Source of the DNA: CAXQZU01 sp964228555
GTDB taxonomy: Bacteria; Planctomycetota; PLA2; JAEUHO01
Assembly (NCBI GenBank): GCA_964228555.1
Contig: CAXQZU010000045.1
Coordinates: 49,877-113,876 of the forward strand
Length of the DNA stretch: 64,000 nucleotides
Direction: 5' to 3'
Both the position numbers and the translations under genes were made by a program. The notes beneath the pieces were generated by a model. The model was given only the letters and a program-made list of their open reading frames with translations, had not been told where the DNA came from and searched no databases. Below are positions 53,901-61,782 of this stretch, one piece after another (the stretch's first letter is position 1; every line of letters begins with the position of its first letter).

Positions 53901-54216
53901 AGAGGTCGCTGCCCCAGCCGAACTCCACGAGCACGGTGGACAGGCCGGGGCTGGACGAGGAGCGCACGGTCTCCACGCCCGTCACGCCGTTGACCGCGCT
54001 CTCGATGGGGCGCGTGACGAGGCGTTCGACCTCCTCGGCCACCAGCCCATGGGCCTCGGCCATGATCGTGACGCGCGGGCGGTCGAGGTCGGGCAGCACG
54101 TCCACCGGCAGGCCGAGGGCCACCAGCGTGCCCACCACGGCCACGACGAGGGCCAGCGCCGCCACGGCGGTGCGGGCGCGCAGGCTGCCGGCGATGACAC
54201 GATCGAGGTCGAGCAT
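50950..54216 (-). CDS. heavy-metal RND efflux transporter (CusA/CzcA family)
   Basis: 1088 aa proton-driven pump of the HME-RND family, inner membrane. N-terminal LPVDVLPDLDRPRVTIMAEA, first loop GLVAEEVERLVTRPIESAVNG, helix 4 motif IGVLVDDAIVDVENIFRRLR (charged residues for proton relay), and the second half repeat ending GLVSLAGIAARNCILLVDHY. The VDDAIVDVEN signature looks closer to divalent-type or HME3-like pumps than to Cu/Ag CusA (VDAAIVMIEN). I did not see the Met triad of CusA. It starts three bases after the adaptor gene. C-terminal tail is Pro/Arg-rich. Confidence 0.92.
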   Translation of the reverse strand: MLDLDRVIAGSLRARTAVAALALVVAVVGTLVALGLPVDVLPDLDRPRVTIMAEAHGLVAEEVERLVTRPIESAVNGVTGVETVRSSSSPGLSTVLVEFGWGSDLYRNRQVVQERLATARSSLPPDVVPELTPVSSIVGQVLYLGLRAGDPSIDRDELRRWADTLVKPRVRSLPGVAQVVVIGGAPRQVQVIADARALEHHDVALAELAEAVRAANHSASGGVLPVAGEGPEVGVPGLVVQPAELASAVVRAGPARPVRTADVAEVRYGPAAVRVGEAGIDGKPGVVLVVFKQPHVDTVELTEAVHAELAALAPSLPKGIEVVPTIFAQAGFVQRAMENVGEAVRDGALLVLAVLFLFLLNLRTTLITLTAIPLSVGITALVFALFDLSINTMTLGGLAVAIGVLVDDAIVDVENIFRRLRENRALPQPLHPLRVVYRASSEVRQPILVGTLLVVVVYTPLFALSGMEGRLFTPIGVAYVVSILASLLVSLTVTPVLAAWLLPRARATERKDDPISVRHVKAVGGRLMAFSCRHPVAIGAVTAALALAGGVVLATRGSEFLPPFNEGTAQVLMSLPPGVSLETSDAFGRRLEQVLGEVPGVAGVGRTTGRGEGDEHAEGVFLTHATVTFDTQSGRTRDEVIHDIRQRLAAELPGVTTEVEQPLAHLLSFMLSGVNAQVAVKIFGDDLQRLRVLAGEAQAALAGVPGVADLAVEPQVLVRRVEVAPRRDDLARRGLRVQDLATTVEHALEGEEVDRLLTGALPVPVVLRLKPEDRADLGRIGRLVVHGPDGARALVQEVADVRMGWTPTTVNREAGSRRIVVKHNVEGRALGDVVRDVRAALAPLEARLGPGYSLRISGQFEAQQAAARRIVLLSAIALLAMFGILVAHYRSANLALQVLASIPMALVGAVAAVVMTGQSVSIAVLVGLVSLAGIAARNCILLVDHYLHLIREEGRPFGVETVLEAGKQRLVPVLMTALTAGIALVPIALTPDRPGRELIYPVATVILGGLVSSTLLDLLVTPGLFLLLGRRAAERHAARPPRRDRVEEQLVEDLGLALPGARAAPDATAGLPSHPVPPSPGAPHAPND

Positions 54217-54219
54217 GGC

Positions 54220-55887
54220 CTAGTGCTCGTGCCCGTGGCCCGCGTCGCCGCCCTCGCTGGCCAGCAGCGCGATGGCCAGCGCGGGTGCGCCCCGCAGCAC
54301 CAGCTGGTCGCCGGGGAACAGCGCCCCGTCGGCGGCCACCACGGCCACCTCGGCGTCGTGGTGCTCGAGCCGCACGGCCACGGGGCGGAAGGAGGAGCCG
54401 TCCACGAGCAGCACCACGGCCTCGGCCGCCCGGTAGGCGATCGCGTCGGCCGGCAGCACGAAGCGCCCCGGCAGGGAGCGCAGCGGCACGCGCACGCCGT
54501 AGCGCGCACCGGGCCGCAGCGCCCAGCTGCGCTGGCCGGGGTCCTGCCCCGGCAGGGCCGTGTTGGGCACCTGCGCGTGGCCGGCCACGCGCGGCGCGCC
54601 CGTCGTCTCGGGGCCCGTCGCCTCGGCGCCCACGCGCAGCAGGCGCACGCCGGCGAGGGCCGGCCCCGAGCCGCGCACCAGCGGTGCGGCCTCCAGCGCC
54701 GTGCCCGCGGCGAGCACCGACTCCAGCGCCGGCAGGTCGCCGGGCGCGGGCGCCAGCAGCAGCCCGGCCACGGAGGCGTCGTGCAGCACCAGCAGGCGCT
54801 CGCCGGCCTGCACGCGCTGCCCCGGCCGCACTTCCACGCGCTCCACGTCCAGCCCGCTGGCGGGACCGGCGGGCACCGTCACGCGCACCACCGGCTCCAG
54901 CGCGCCGGCGCGGGCCAGCACGCCCAGCGCCTCGGGCGTGACGCCCGACTGCAGCAGGCCTGCGGCCTCCAGCAGGCGCTCGCCCAGCCCCGGGGTGGCC
55001 TGCACGGCCGCCACCAGCGCGGGCGTCAGGCGTCCCGTGCCGGCCAGCTCGCCCAGCACGGCCACGCTGTGGGGCAGCTCGCGCGCGGCGGCGGGCAGCA
55101 GCGCCAGCAGCTGCCCGGCCTCGGGCGACCACAGCCGGTTGCGCTCCAGCACGCGCTGCACGTCGCGCGCGTCCGGCACCGGCACGTCGGCCGCACCGGC
55201 CACCAGCGACTGGACCTGCGCCTCCGTCATGCCGTGGCGCTCGGCCTCGTGGGTGGCGCTCTCCAGCGCAAGGCGCGCGCGGCGCAGCGCGGCGTCGCCG
55301 TCCCGCACGGCGCGCGCCATGGCCGGGTCGGGCGCGGGCCCTGCCAGCGCCAGCAGGCGCGCCTGCTCGCTGCGCGCCAGCTCCAGCTCCAGCGCGGTGC
55401 GTCGCACCTGCACGGCCGCCTCGTGGTGCTCCTCGTTGAGGGGCTTGACGATGGCCTCGGTGAGCGCCAGCGTGGGGGCAGGGAAGGGATCGCGCAGCAG
55501 CTCGACCAGCAGCTCGCCCTCGCGCACGGGCTGGCCGGGCCGCGCGGCCACCGCGCGCACCACGCCCGCCACCGGCGCGTGCACCGGCCGGTCGCTGCCC
55601 GGCAGGCGTTCCACCGTCGCCGGCACCTCGACGTGCTGCACCCAGTCGCCTAGGCGCGCCTCGCCTGTCTCGACGCCGAGGTGGGCCAGCGCGCGCGCGC
55701 TGAGCGTGCGCGGCGCGGCGTGGCCTTCCTCGTGCTCGTCCCCGTGGCCGTGGCCTCCGGCCTCGTGGTCCTGCCACGCGCTGGCCAGGCCGCCGAGCAG
55801 GCCGGCCGCGAACACGGCGAGGAGCACCAAGGCTGCGCCCAGCGCGCGGGCACGACCGCCCGGGGATGCTGCGGGAACCGGATCCAT
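54220..55887 (-). CDS. RND efflux periplasmic adaptor (CusB/CzcB-like)
   Basis: 555 aa membrane-fusion protein joining the RND pump to the TolC-like duct. AGGAGG six bases before ATG at 55887. One N-terminal membrane segment (LGAALVLLAVFAAGLLGGLA), then a His-rich stretch (DHEAGGHGHGDEHEEGH, residues about 40-57) and a His-rich C-terminus (GHGHEH). Lipoyl/barrel parts: VHAPVAGVVRAVAARPGQPV near 102, VEVRPGQRVQAGERLLVLHD near 350. A helical hairpin of unusual length (about 130-330) carries an insertion. The His tails point to a metal substrate. Stop TAG. Confidence 0.85.
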   Translation of the reverse strand: MDPVPAASPGGRARALGAALVLLAVFAAGLLGGLASAWQDHEAGGHGHGDEHEEGHAAPRTLSARALAHLGVETGEARLGDWVQHVEVPATVERLPGSDRPVHAPVAGVVRAVAARPGQPVREGELLVELLRDPFPAPTLALTEAIVKPLNEEHHEAAVQVRRTALELELARSEQARLLALAGPAPDPAMARAVRDGDAALRRARLALESATHEAERHGMTEAQVQSLVAGAADVPVPDARDVQRVLERNRLWSPEAGQLLALLPAAARELPHSVAVLGELAGTGRLTPALVAAVQATPGLGERLLEAAGLLQSGVTPEALGVLARAGALEPVVRVTVPAGPASGLDVERVEVRPGQRVQAGERLLVLHDASVAGLLLAPAPGDLPALESVLAAGTALEAAPLVRGSGPALAGVRLLRVGAEATGPETTGAPRVAGHAQVPNTALPGQDPGQRSWALRPGARYGVRVPLRSLPGRFVLPADAIAYRAAEAVVLLVDGSSFRPVAVRLEHHDAEVAVVAADGALFPGDQLVLRGAPALAIALLASEGGDAGHGHEH

Positions 55888-55941
55888 TTTCCACCTCCTG
55901 CCACGAGACGAGGGACTGCGAGAGCACGGGCTCGCAAGGCC

Positions 55942-56382
55942 TCAGCGCAGCAGGACGGTGGGCTCCTCCTCGCACGCCACGCGCGGCGGCCGGGGGCGCG
56001 GGCCCTCGGGGGCACCCGCGAGGCGCGGCTCGGCGCGCCTGGGGGCCGCGCCGGCATCCAGCGCCATCACGGCGGGCGGCACCAGCGTCACGCGCGCCAG
56101 CGAGAGGCCGGGCACGGCAGGGGCGTCGTCGCAGTGGCAGTGAGGAGCACCCGTGCCCGGGCCGGGCAGGTGGTCGTGGCCGCAGGTCGATGCGGCGCGC
56201 TGGCCGGGACAGGCCGGCGACGGCGCGTGGGGCTCGGCGTGCTCGCGATCGTGGTCGTGCTCGAGGCCCGGCAGCCACAGGGCGCCGTGCCCTGCCTCGG
56301 CCGAGGCCACGATGCGCCACGGTGCCAGGCCCAGCACGAGGGCCACCGCCAGCACGCAGGAGACAAGCCAGCCGCGCAGCAT
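55942..56382 (-). CDS. small exported His/Cys-rich protein
   Basis: 146 aa from ATG at 56382. N-terminal signal or anchor (LVSCVLAVALVLGLAPWRIV). Metal-type ligands cluster at EHDHDREHAEPHAPSPACP, TCGHDHLPG and HCHCDDAP (about residues 43-88). C-terminal half is Pro/Arg-rich. TAGCCT lies seven bases upstream and there is no Shine-Dalgarno, so it is likely the leaderless first gene of the metal operon. It may be a metal sensor or buffer, like short CopZ/His-rich leaders in other efflux operons. No family recognised. Stop TGA. Confidence 0.7.
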   Translation of the reverse strand: MLRGWLVSCVLAVALVLGLAPWRIVASAEAGHGALWLPGLEHDHDREHAEPHAPSPACPGQRAASTCGHDHLPGPGTGAPHCHCDDAPAVPGLSLARVTLVPPAVMALDAGAAPRRAEPRLAGAPEGPRPRPPRVACEEEPTVLLR

Positions 56383-56389
56383 CGGCGGG

Positions 56390-56395
56390 AGGCTA
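56390..56395 (-). promoter_or_regulatory. -10 hexamer of the metal-efflux operon
   Basis: TAGCCT lies seven bases before the ATG at 56382 on the minus strand. No obvious metal-regulator operator is seen nearby. Confidence 0.45.
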
Positions 56396-56461
56396 GCAGT
56401 CGCCCAGCCCCCTGCCGAGAAGCAAGGAGTGCTGTGGGGGCGGGTAGCCTCGTGGGCCGCG

Positions 56462-57204
56462 ATGAGCACGCCCTCCACGCAACGGCCCGTCGCCCTGCAC
56501 GAGCCGCCGCCGCGTGGATGGCGGCGTGCCGCCCTCGTGCTCGGGCCGCTGGGCGTCACGCTGGTGGCGTGGGCGGTGCTGTGGGCGGTGGGCGGCGCCA
56601 CGGTGGCCAACGAGAGCCTCGTGGCCGCGGGGCTGTTCCTGACCATCGTGGGGGCCACCGTGATCCTGGGCCCGGCCGTGGTCGGGCAGGACTACGGGTT
56701 CGGCCACCTGACCACATGGCAGCTGGTGGGCGTCACCAGCTTCATGACGGTGGTCACGGCCTTCTTCTGGACCTACAACCTCGACCTGCTGGAGCGCATC
56801 CCGCGGCTGGGCCCGGTGCTGCGCCGCTCGCGCATGCGCATGGCATCCAGCCTCTCGGAGCACCCGTGGATCCGGCGCCTGGCCGTGTTCGGCGTGGGCT
56901 TCTTCGTGCTGCTGCCGCTGCCCGGCAGCGGCACGCTGGGCGGCTCGCTGGTGGCCCGCATCCTGGGCCTGAAGCGCAAGGTGGGCTTCCTGGCCGTGTC
57001 GGCTGGAGGCCTCGCCGTCACGGTCGTGTACGGCAAGTTCGGCGAGGCCGTGGCCGGGCTGGCCGAGTCCTACGAGCTGGGCATGCGGGGCAAGGTGGCC
57101 CTCGCGCTGGGCTTCATCGCCTCCCTGTGGATCGTGGGCAAGCTCGTCGTGCGCATGGGACGCGAGCCGCGGCCGCCCGCGCCTCCGGGCGCGTCGCCGC
57201 CGGC

Positions 57205-57208
<4 letters not shown>
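56462..57208 (+). CDS. membrane protein, putative small multidrug export family
   Basis: 248 aa. Five or more membrane segments (AALVLGPLGVTLVAWAVLWA, VAAGLFLTIVGATVILGPAV, AVFGVGFFVLLPLPGSGTLG, GFLAVSAGGLAVTVVYGKFG, VALALGFIASLWIVGKLVV). The motif LLPLPGSGTLGGSLVARILG followed by KVGFLAV resembles PF06695 (Sm_multidrug_ex, COG2426). Despite the name, the family's role is unproven. TAGCCT at 56445-56450 gives a very short leader. It diverges from the metal operon but with separate promoters. Its TAG shares a CTAG palindrome with ispG. Confidence 0.72.
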
Positions 57209-58331
<1,123 letters not shown>

Positions 58332-58335
<4 letters not shown>

Positions 58336-59501
58336 GCGCCCGCCCCGGCAGCCTGGCGCTCCACGCGCCGGTAGAGCGTGTCACGCTCCACGGGGATGCG
58401 CCCGGCCTCGCGGATCAGGCGCTGGAGCTCCGCCACCGGCAGCTCCTCGGGGCTGGTGGCCCCGGCCATGTGCACGATGCGTTCCTCGACCACGGTGCCG
58501 TCGAGGTCGTCTGCGCCGAACGACAGCGCCACCTGCGCCGTCTTCGGGCCCAGCATGATCCAGTAGGCCTTCACGTGCGGGATGTTGTCCAGCAGCAGGC
58601 GGCTGACCGCCATCACGCGCAGGTCGAGCATGCCGGTGGGCCCGGGCAGGTGCGACAGCGCCGTGTTCTCGGGGTGGAAGGCCAGCGGGATGAAGGCCTG
58701 CAGGCCGCCCGTGTCGTCCTGCAGCGCGCGCAGGCGCAGCAGGTGGTCCACGCGGTGCTCCGGCCCCTCGATGTGCCCGTAGAGCATGGTGCAGTTGCTC
58801 TTCAGGCCCAGCGCGTGCGCGGTGCGGTGGATCTCGATCCACTCGTCGGCGTCGCACTTGTTGTCGCAGATCTCGCGGCGCACGTCAGGGTGGAAGATCT
58901 CGGCCCCGCCGCCCGGCATGCTCTGCATGCCGGCGGCCACGAGGCGCTCGATCACCTCGCGGTGGGACAGGCGCTCCATCTTGGCGAAGTAGGCGATCTC
59001 GACGGCCGTCATGCACTTGAGGTGCAGCTGGGGCTGGCGCGCCTTGAGGCCGCGGAAGCACTCCTCGTACCAGGCCAGGTCGAAGAGCGGGTGCAGGCCG
59101 GCCACGATGTGCAGCTCGGTGGCGCCCTGCGCCACGCACGAGGCGGCGCGCTCGTAGACCTCCTCGTGGCCCATCTCGTAGGCCAGCGGGTCGGCCGCCT
59201 TGCGCCCGAAGGCGCAGAACGAGCATTCCTGCATGCACACGTTGGTCGGGTTGATGTGCCGGTTGATGTTGTAGAAGACCACGTCGCCGTGCAGGCGGCG
59301 GCGCACCAGGTCGGCCATGCGGCCCACGGCCAGCAGGTCGGGGTGCGCGAAGAGGCGCAGCCCGTCATCGGCCGAGAGGCGCTCGCCGCGGGCCACGCGG
59401 CCCGCGATGTCGGCGAGGTCGCGCGGCGCGCGCAGCAAGGCCAGCGCCGCGTCGGGCGTGACGGCCAGCGGGGCGGGATCGGGCGCGCGGGCAGGGCTCA
59501 T
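58332..59501 (-). CDS. mqnE: aminofutalosine synthase MqnE
   Basis: 389 aa radical SAM enzyme that joins the chorismate-derived enolpyruvyl benzoate to SAM in the futalosine menaquinone pathway. [4Fe-4S] motif NVCMQECSFCAFGR (CxxxCxxC) near residue 88. MPGGGAEIFHPDVRREICDN and GLKSNCTMLYGHIEGPEHRV are MqnE features; MLYGH separates it from MqnC, which has MMFGH. ATG at 59501 overlaps the mqnC TGA by four bases. mqnA, mqnB and mqnD are elsewhere. Stop TGA overlapping ispG. Confidence 0.92.
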
Positions 59502-60616
59502 CGTGCGGCCTCCACGGCATCGGCGGGCAGGTAGCCGGTGGTGCGGCGGCGCGGCTCGTAGCCCGCGTCGCGCACCAGGTGCTCCATCTGCTCCCAGGGC
59601 AGGCAGAAGGTGGTGCCGGCGGCCGACACCACGTTCTCCTCCAGCATCGTGCCTCCGAAGTCGTCCACGCCGAAGGCCAGCGAGAGCTGCCCGATCTTCG
59701 GGCCCTGCGTCACCCACGAGGCCTGGACGTGGGGCACGTTGTCGAGCATCAGGCGCGCGACGGCCACCGTGCGCAGGTAGTCGGTGGCGCCGGTGGACGA
59801 GGGCACCGTGCGCCCCAGCGGCGTGCCCTCGCGCTGGAAGTTCCAGCAGGCGAAGGCCAGGAAGCCGTGCGTGCGGTCCTGCACCTCGCGCAGCCGCACC
59901 AGGTGCTCGATGCGCTCGGCCAGCGTCTCGACGTGGCCGAACATCATCGTGGCCGAGGTCTTGAGGCCCAGGCGGTGGGCATCCTCCATCACGCCCAGCC
60001 ACTCGTCGGTGGTGGCCTTGAGGTTGGCGATCTTGCGCCGCACGCGATCCACGAGGATCTCGGCACCGCCGCCCGGCAGCGAGCCCAGGCCCGCGGCGAT
60101 GAAGCGCCGCAGGACCTCCTTGCGGTCCATGCCCCAGATGTGGCTGAAGTGGGTGATCTCGGGCGGCGAGAAGCCGTGGATGTTGATGCGCGGGAAGCGC
60201 TCCCGGAAGTGGCGCAGCATCGCCTCGTACCACTCGATGGAGAGGTCGGGGTGGTGGCCGCCCTGCAGCAGCACCTGCCGGCCGCCCAGCGCGTCGAGCT
60301 CGGCCAGCCGCGCGTCCATCTGCTCGAGCGTCTGCACGTAGGCCTCGGCGTGGCCGGGCTTCCTCTGGAAGGCGCAGAACGAGCAATACGTGACGCACAC
60401 GTTGGTGTAGTTCACGTTGCGGTCGACGATGTAGGTGACCACCCGGCCGGGGTTGTGTCGCTGGCGCGCCGCGTCGGCCAGGCTGCCCAGGGTGAGCAGG
60501 TCGGCGCGCTCGAGCAGGGCGAGGCCCTCCTCGGGCGTGAGGCGCTCGCCCGCCCCGGCACGCGCGATGGCGCGCTCGAGGTCGGCGTCGGTCGCGGCCT
60601 GCGTCAGGGTGGTCAT
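59498..60616 (-). CDS. mqnC: dehypoxanthine futalosine cyclase MqnC
   Basis: 372 aa radical SAM enzyme forming the cyclic intermediate of futalosine-type menaquinone synthesis. Cluster motif NVCVTYCSFCAFQR near residue 70; VTYIVDRNVNYTNVC, QVLLQGGHHPDLSIEWYEAM, LPGGGAEILVDRVRRKIANL and TSATMMFGHVETLAERIEHL are MqnC hallmarks. GGGAG lies seven bases before ATG at 60616 and TACACT at 60644-60649 is a plausible -10. It leads the operon mqnC-mqnE-ispG. MqnC and MqnE are paralogues side by side. Confidence 0.93.
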   Translation of the reverse strand: MTTLTQAATDADLERAIARAGAGERLTPEEGLALLERADLLTLGSLADAARQRHNPGRVVTYIVDRNVNYTNVCVTYCSFCAFQRKPGHAEAYVQTLEQMDARLAELDALGGRQVLLQGGHHPDLSIEWYEAMLRHFRERFPRINIHGFSPPEITHFSHIWGMDRKEVLRRFIAAGLGSLPGGGAEILVDRVRRKIANLKATTDEWLGVMEDAHRLGLKTSATMMFGHVETLAERIEHLVRLREVQDRTHGFLAFACWNFQREGTPLGRTVPSSTGATDYLRTVAVARLMLDNVPHVQASWVTQGPKIGQLSLAFGVDDFGGTMLEENVVSAAGTTFCLPWEQMEHLVRDAGYEPRRRTTGYLPADAVEAAR

Positions 60617-60643
60617 CGAGGGCTCCCGGGGGGCCGAGGGCGA

Positions 60644-60649
60644 GTGTAG
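60644..60649 (-). promoter_or_regulatory. -10 hexamer of the mqnC-mqnE-ispG operon
   Basis: TACACT on the minus strand, with a predicted leader of about 20 bases carrying GGGAG before ATG at 60616. Confidence 0.4.
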
Positions 60650-60748
60650 GCGTCAGGGGGTTCCCCGGGAGAGGAACCGGCCCCGGGGCCGGCGCCAGCG
60701 AGAGACGCAGCGCCGGGGTGAGCCCCCCGTCGGGCGGGCCGGGGGCCG

Positions 60749-60754
60749 TACGAT
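60749..60754 (+). promoter_or_regulatory. -10 hexamer of a leaderless hydrolase gene
   Basis: TACGAT, then GCGCCC, then ATG at 60761: the six-base spacing of a leaderless transcript. No Shine-Dalgarno is present. Confidence 0.5.
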
Positions 60755-60760
60755 GCGCCC

Positions 60761-61402
60761 ATGGCCCTCGACATCACCACCGTCGTCGTCAGCCCCTTCG
60801 AGCAGAACTGCCGCATCGTGAAGGACCGCGCCAGCGGCGAGGGGGTGGTGATCGACCCGGGCGACGAGGCCCCGCGCATCCTCGAGGCCGTGCGCCGCTG
60901 CGGTGCGCGCATCACCCACATCCTGGCCACCCACGCCCACCTCGACCACGTGGGCGCCGCCTACGAGGTGCGCGAGGCGCTGGGGGCGCCCTTCTGCCTG
61001 CACCGCGGCGACTTCCCGCTGCTGGCCGAGCTGCCCCGGCACGGCGCCATGTTCGGCATGGAGGGCCTGCGCGTGCCGACCGTGGACCTCGACCTGCACG
61101 GCGTGGAGGCGATCCCGCTGGGGGCGGGCCGCATCCGCGTGCTGCACACGCCCGGGCACACGCCCGGCGGCGTCACCTTCCTGCTCGACGACGAGGGCTT
61201 CTTCGGCGACAGCCTCTTCCGCATGTCGGTGGGGCGCACCGACCTCGGCGGCGACGCGCGCGTCTATGCCCGCACGCTCTCGCAGGTGATCCTGGGCCTG
61301 CCCGACAGCACGGTGGTGCGTTCCGGCCACGGGCCCGACAGCACCATCGGGCAGGAGCGCCGCCAGAACCCCTTCCTCAACGGCACCTGCCGGCTCGACT
61401 GA
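60761..61402 (+). CDS. metallo-beta-lactamase hydrolase, glyoxalase II-like (YcbL type)
   Basis: 213 aa, the short form lacking the glutathione-binding C-terminal domain of glyoxalase II. Zn motifs: ILATHAHLDHVGAAYEVREA near residue 53, VLHTPGHTPGGVTFLL near 127, FFGDSLFRMSVGRTDLGGD near 148, RSGHGPDSTIGQER near 188. VVVSPFEQNCRIV is the usual N-terminal strand. It probably hydrolyses a thioester, perhaps S-D-lactoyl derivatives or persulfide chemistry. A rhodanese gene faces it across a hairpin. Stop TGA. Confidence 0.88.
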   Translation: MALDITTVVVSPFEQNCRIVKDRASGEGVVIDPGDEAPRILEAVRRCGARITHILATHAHLDHVGAAYEVREALGAPFCLHRGDFPLLAELPRHGAMFGMEGLRVPTVDLDLHGVEAIPLGAGRIRVLHTPGHTPGGVTFLLDDEGFFGDSLFRMSVGRTDLGGDARVYARTLSQVILGLPDSTVVRSGHGPDSTIGQERRQNPFLNGTCRLD

Positions 61403-61427
61403 CCGGCGGGGCGGGTCGCGCCGCCGG
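61403..61427. terminator. hairpin between convergent hydrolase and rhodanese genes
   Basis: CCGGCGG and CCGCCGG form a 7-bp stem around an 11-base loop, directly after the plus-strand TGA and ten bases from the minus-strand stop at 61437. Confidence 0.35.
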
Positions 61428-61436
61428 GGCGCCGGC

Positions 61437-61778
61437 TCAGTAGCTGCCCACCGAGGCATCTACCTCGCGCGCCCAGCGGTCGATGCCGCCGCTGACGTTG
61501 GCCACGCGGGGCCAGCCGTGCGCCAGCAGCGCCTGGGCCACGTGCCAGGAGCGGGTCCCGTGGTGGCACAGCACCAGCACGTGGCGCTCGCGCGGCACCT
61601 CGGCGAGGCGCAACGGCAGCTCGTGCATGGGGATGGCCAGCGCGCCGGCCACGCGCGCCAGCGCCAGCTCGTCGGGCTCGCGCACGTCCAGCAGCAGCGT
61701 GTCGGCCGGCTGCGTGTCCAGCAGCCGTCGTGCCTCGGCGGGGGCCAGGGCGGGCACCGTGATGGGGGGGCCGCCCAT
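61437..61778 (-). CDS. rhodanese-like domain protein
   Basis: 113 aa single-domain rhodanese of the GlpE/PspE size class. Active loop VLCHHGTRSWHVAQALLAHG with Cys near residue 71; LLLDVREPDELALARVAGAL near 28 and VANVSGGIDRWAREVD near 92 fit the fold. ATG at 61778 lies four bases past the peptidase stop, so it is probably co-transcribed with it. It differs clearly from the rhodanese at 45335. Stop TGA. Confidence 0.88.
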   Translation of the reverse strand: MGGPPITVPALAPAEARRLLDTQPADTLLLDVREPDELALARVAGALAIPMHELPLRLAEVPRERHVLVLCHHGTRSWHVAQALLAHGWPRVANVSGGIDRWAREVDASVGSY

Positions 61779-61782
61779 GGCG

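Noticed and set aside
50950..54216. Assignment of the RND pump specifically as copper/silver CusA
   Set aside because: The helix 4 motif VDDAIVDVEN differs from the Cu/Ag type and I did not see the Met triad, so only heavy-metal RND is claimed.
50704..55653. Open frame of about 1,650 codons on the plus strand across the RND genes
   Set aside because: His/Gln/Gly-rich composition is the reverse image of the pump and adaptor genes, whose family motifs are unmistakable.
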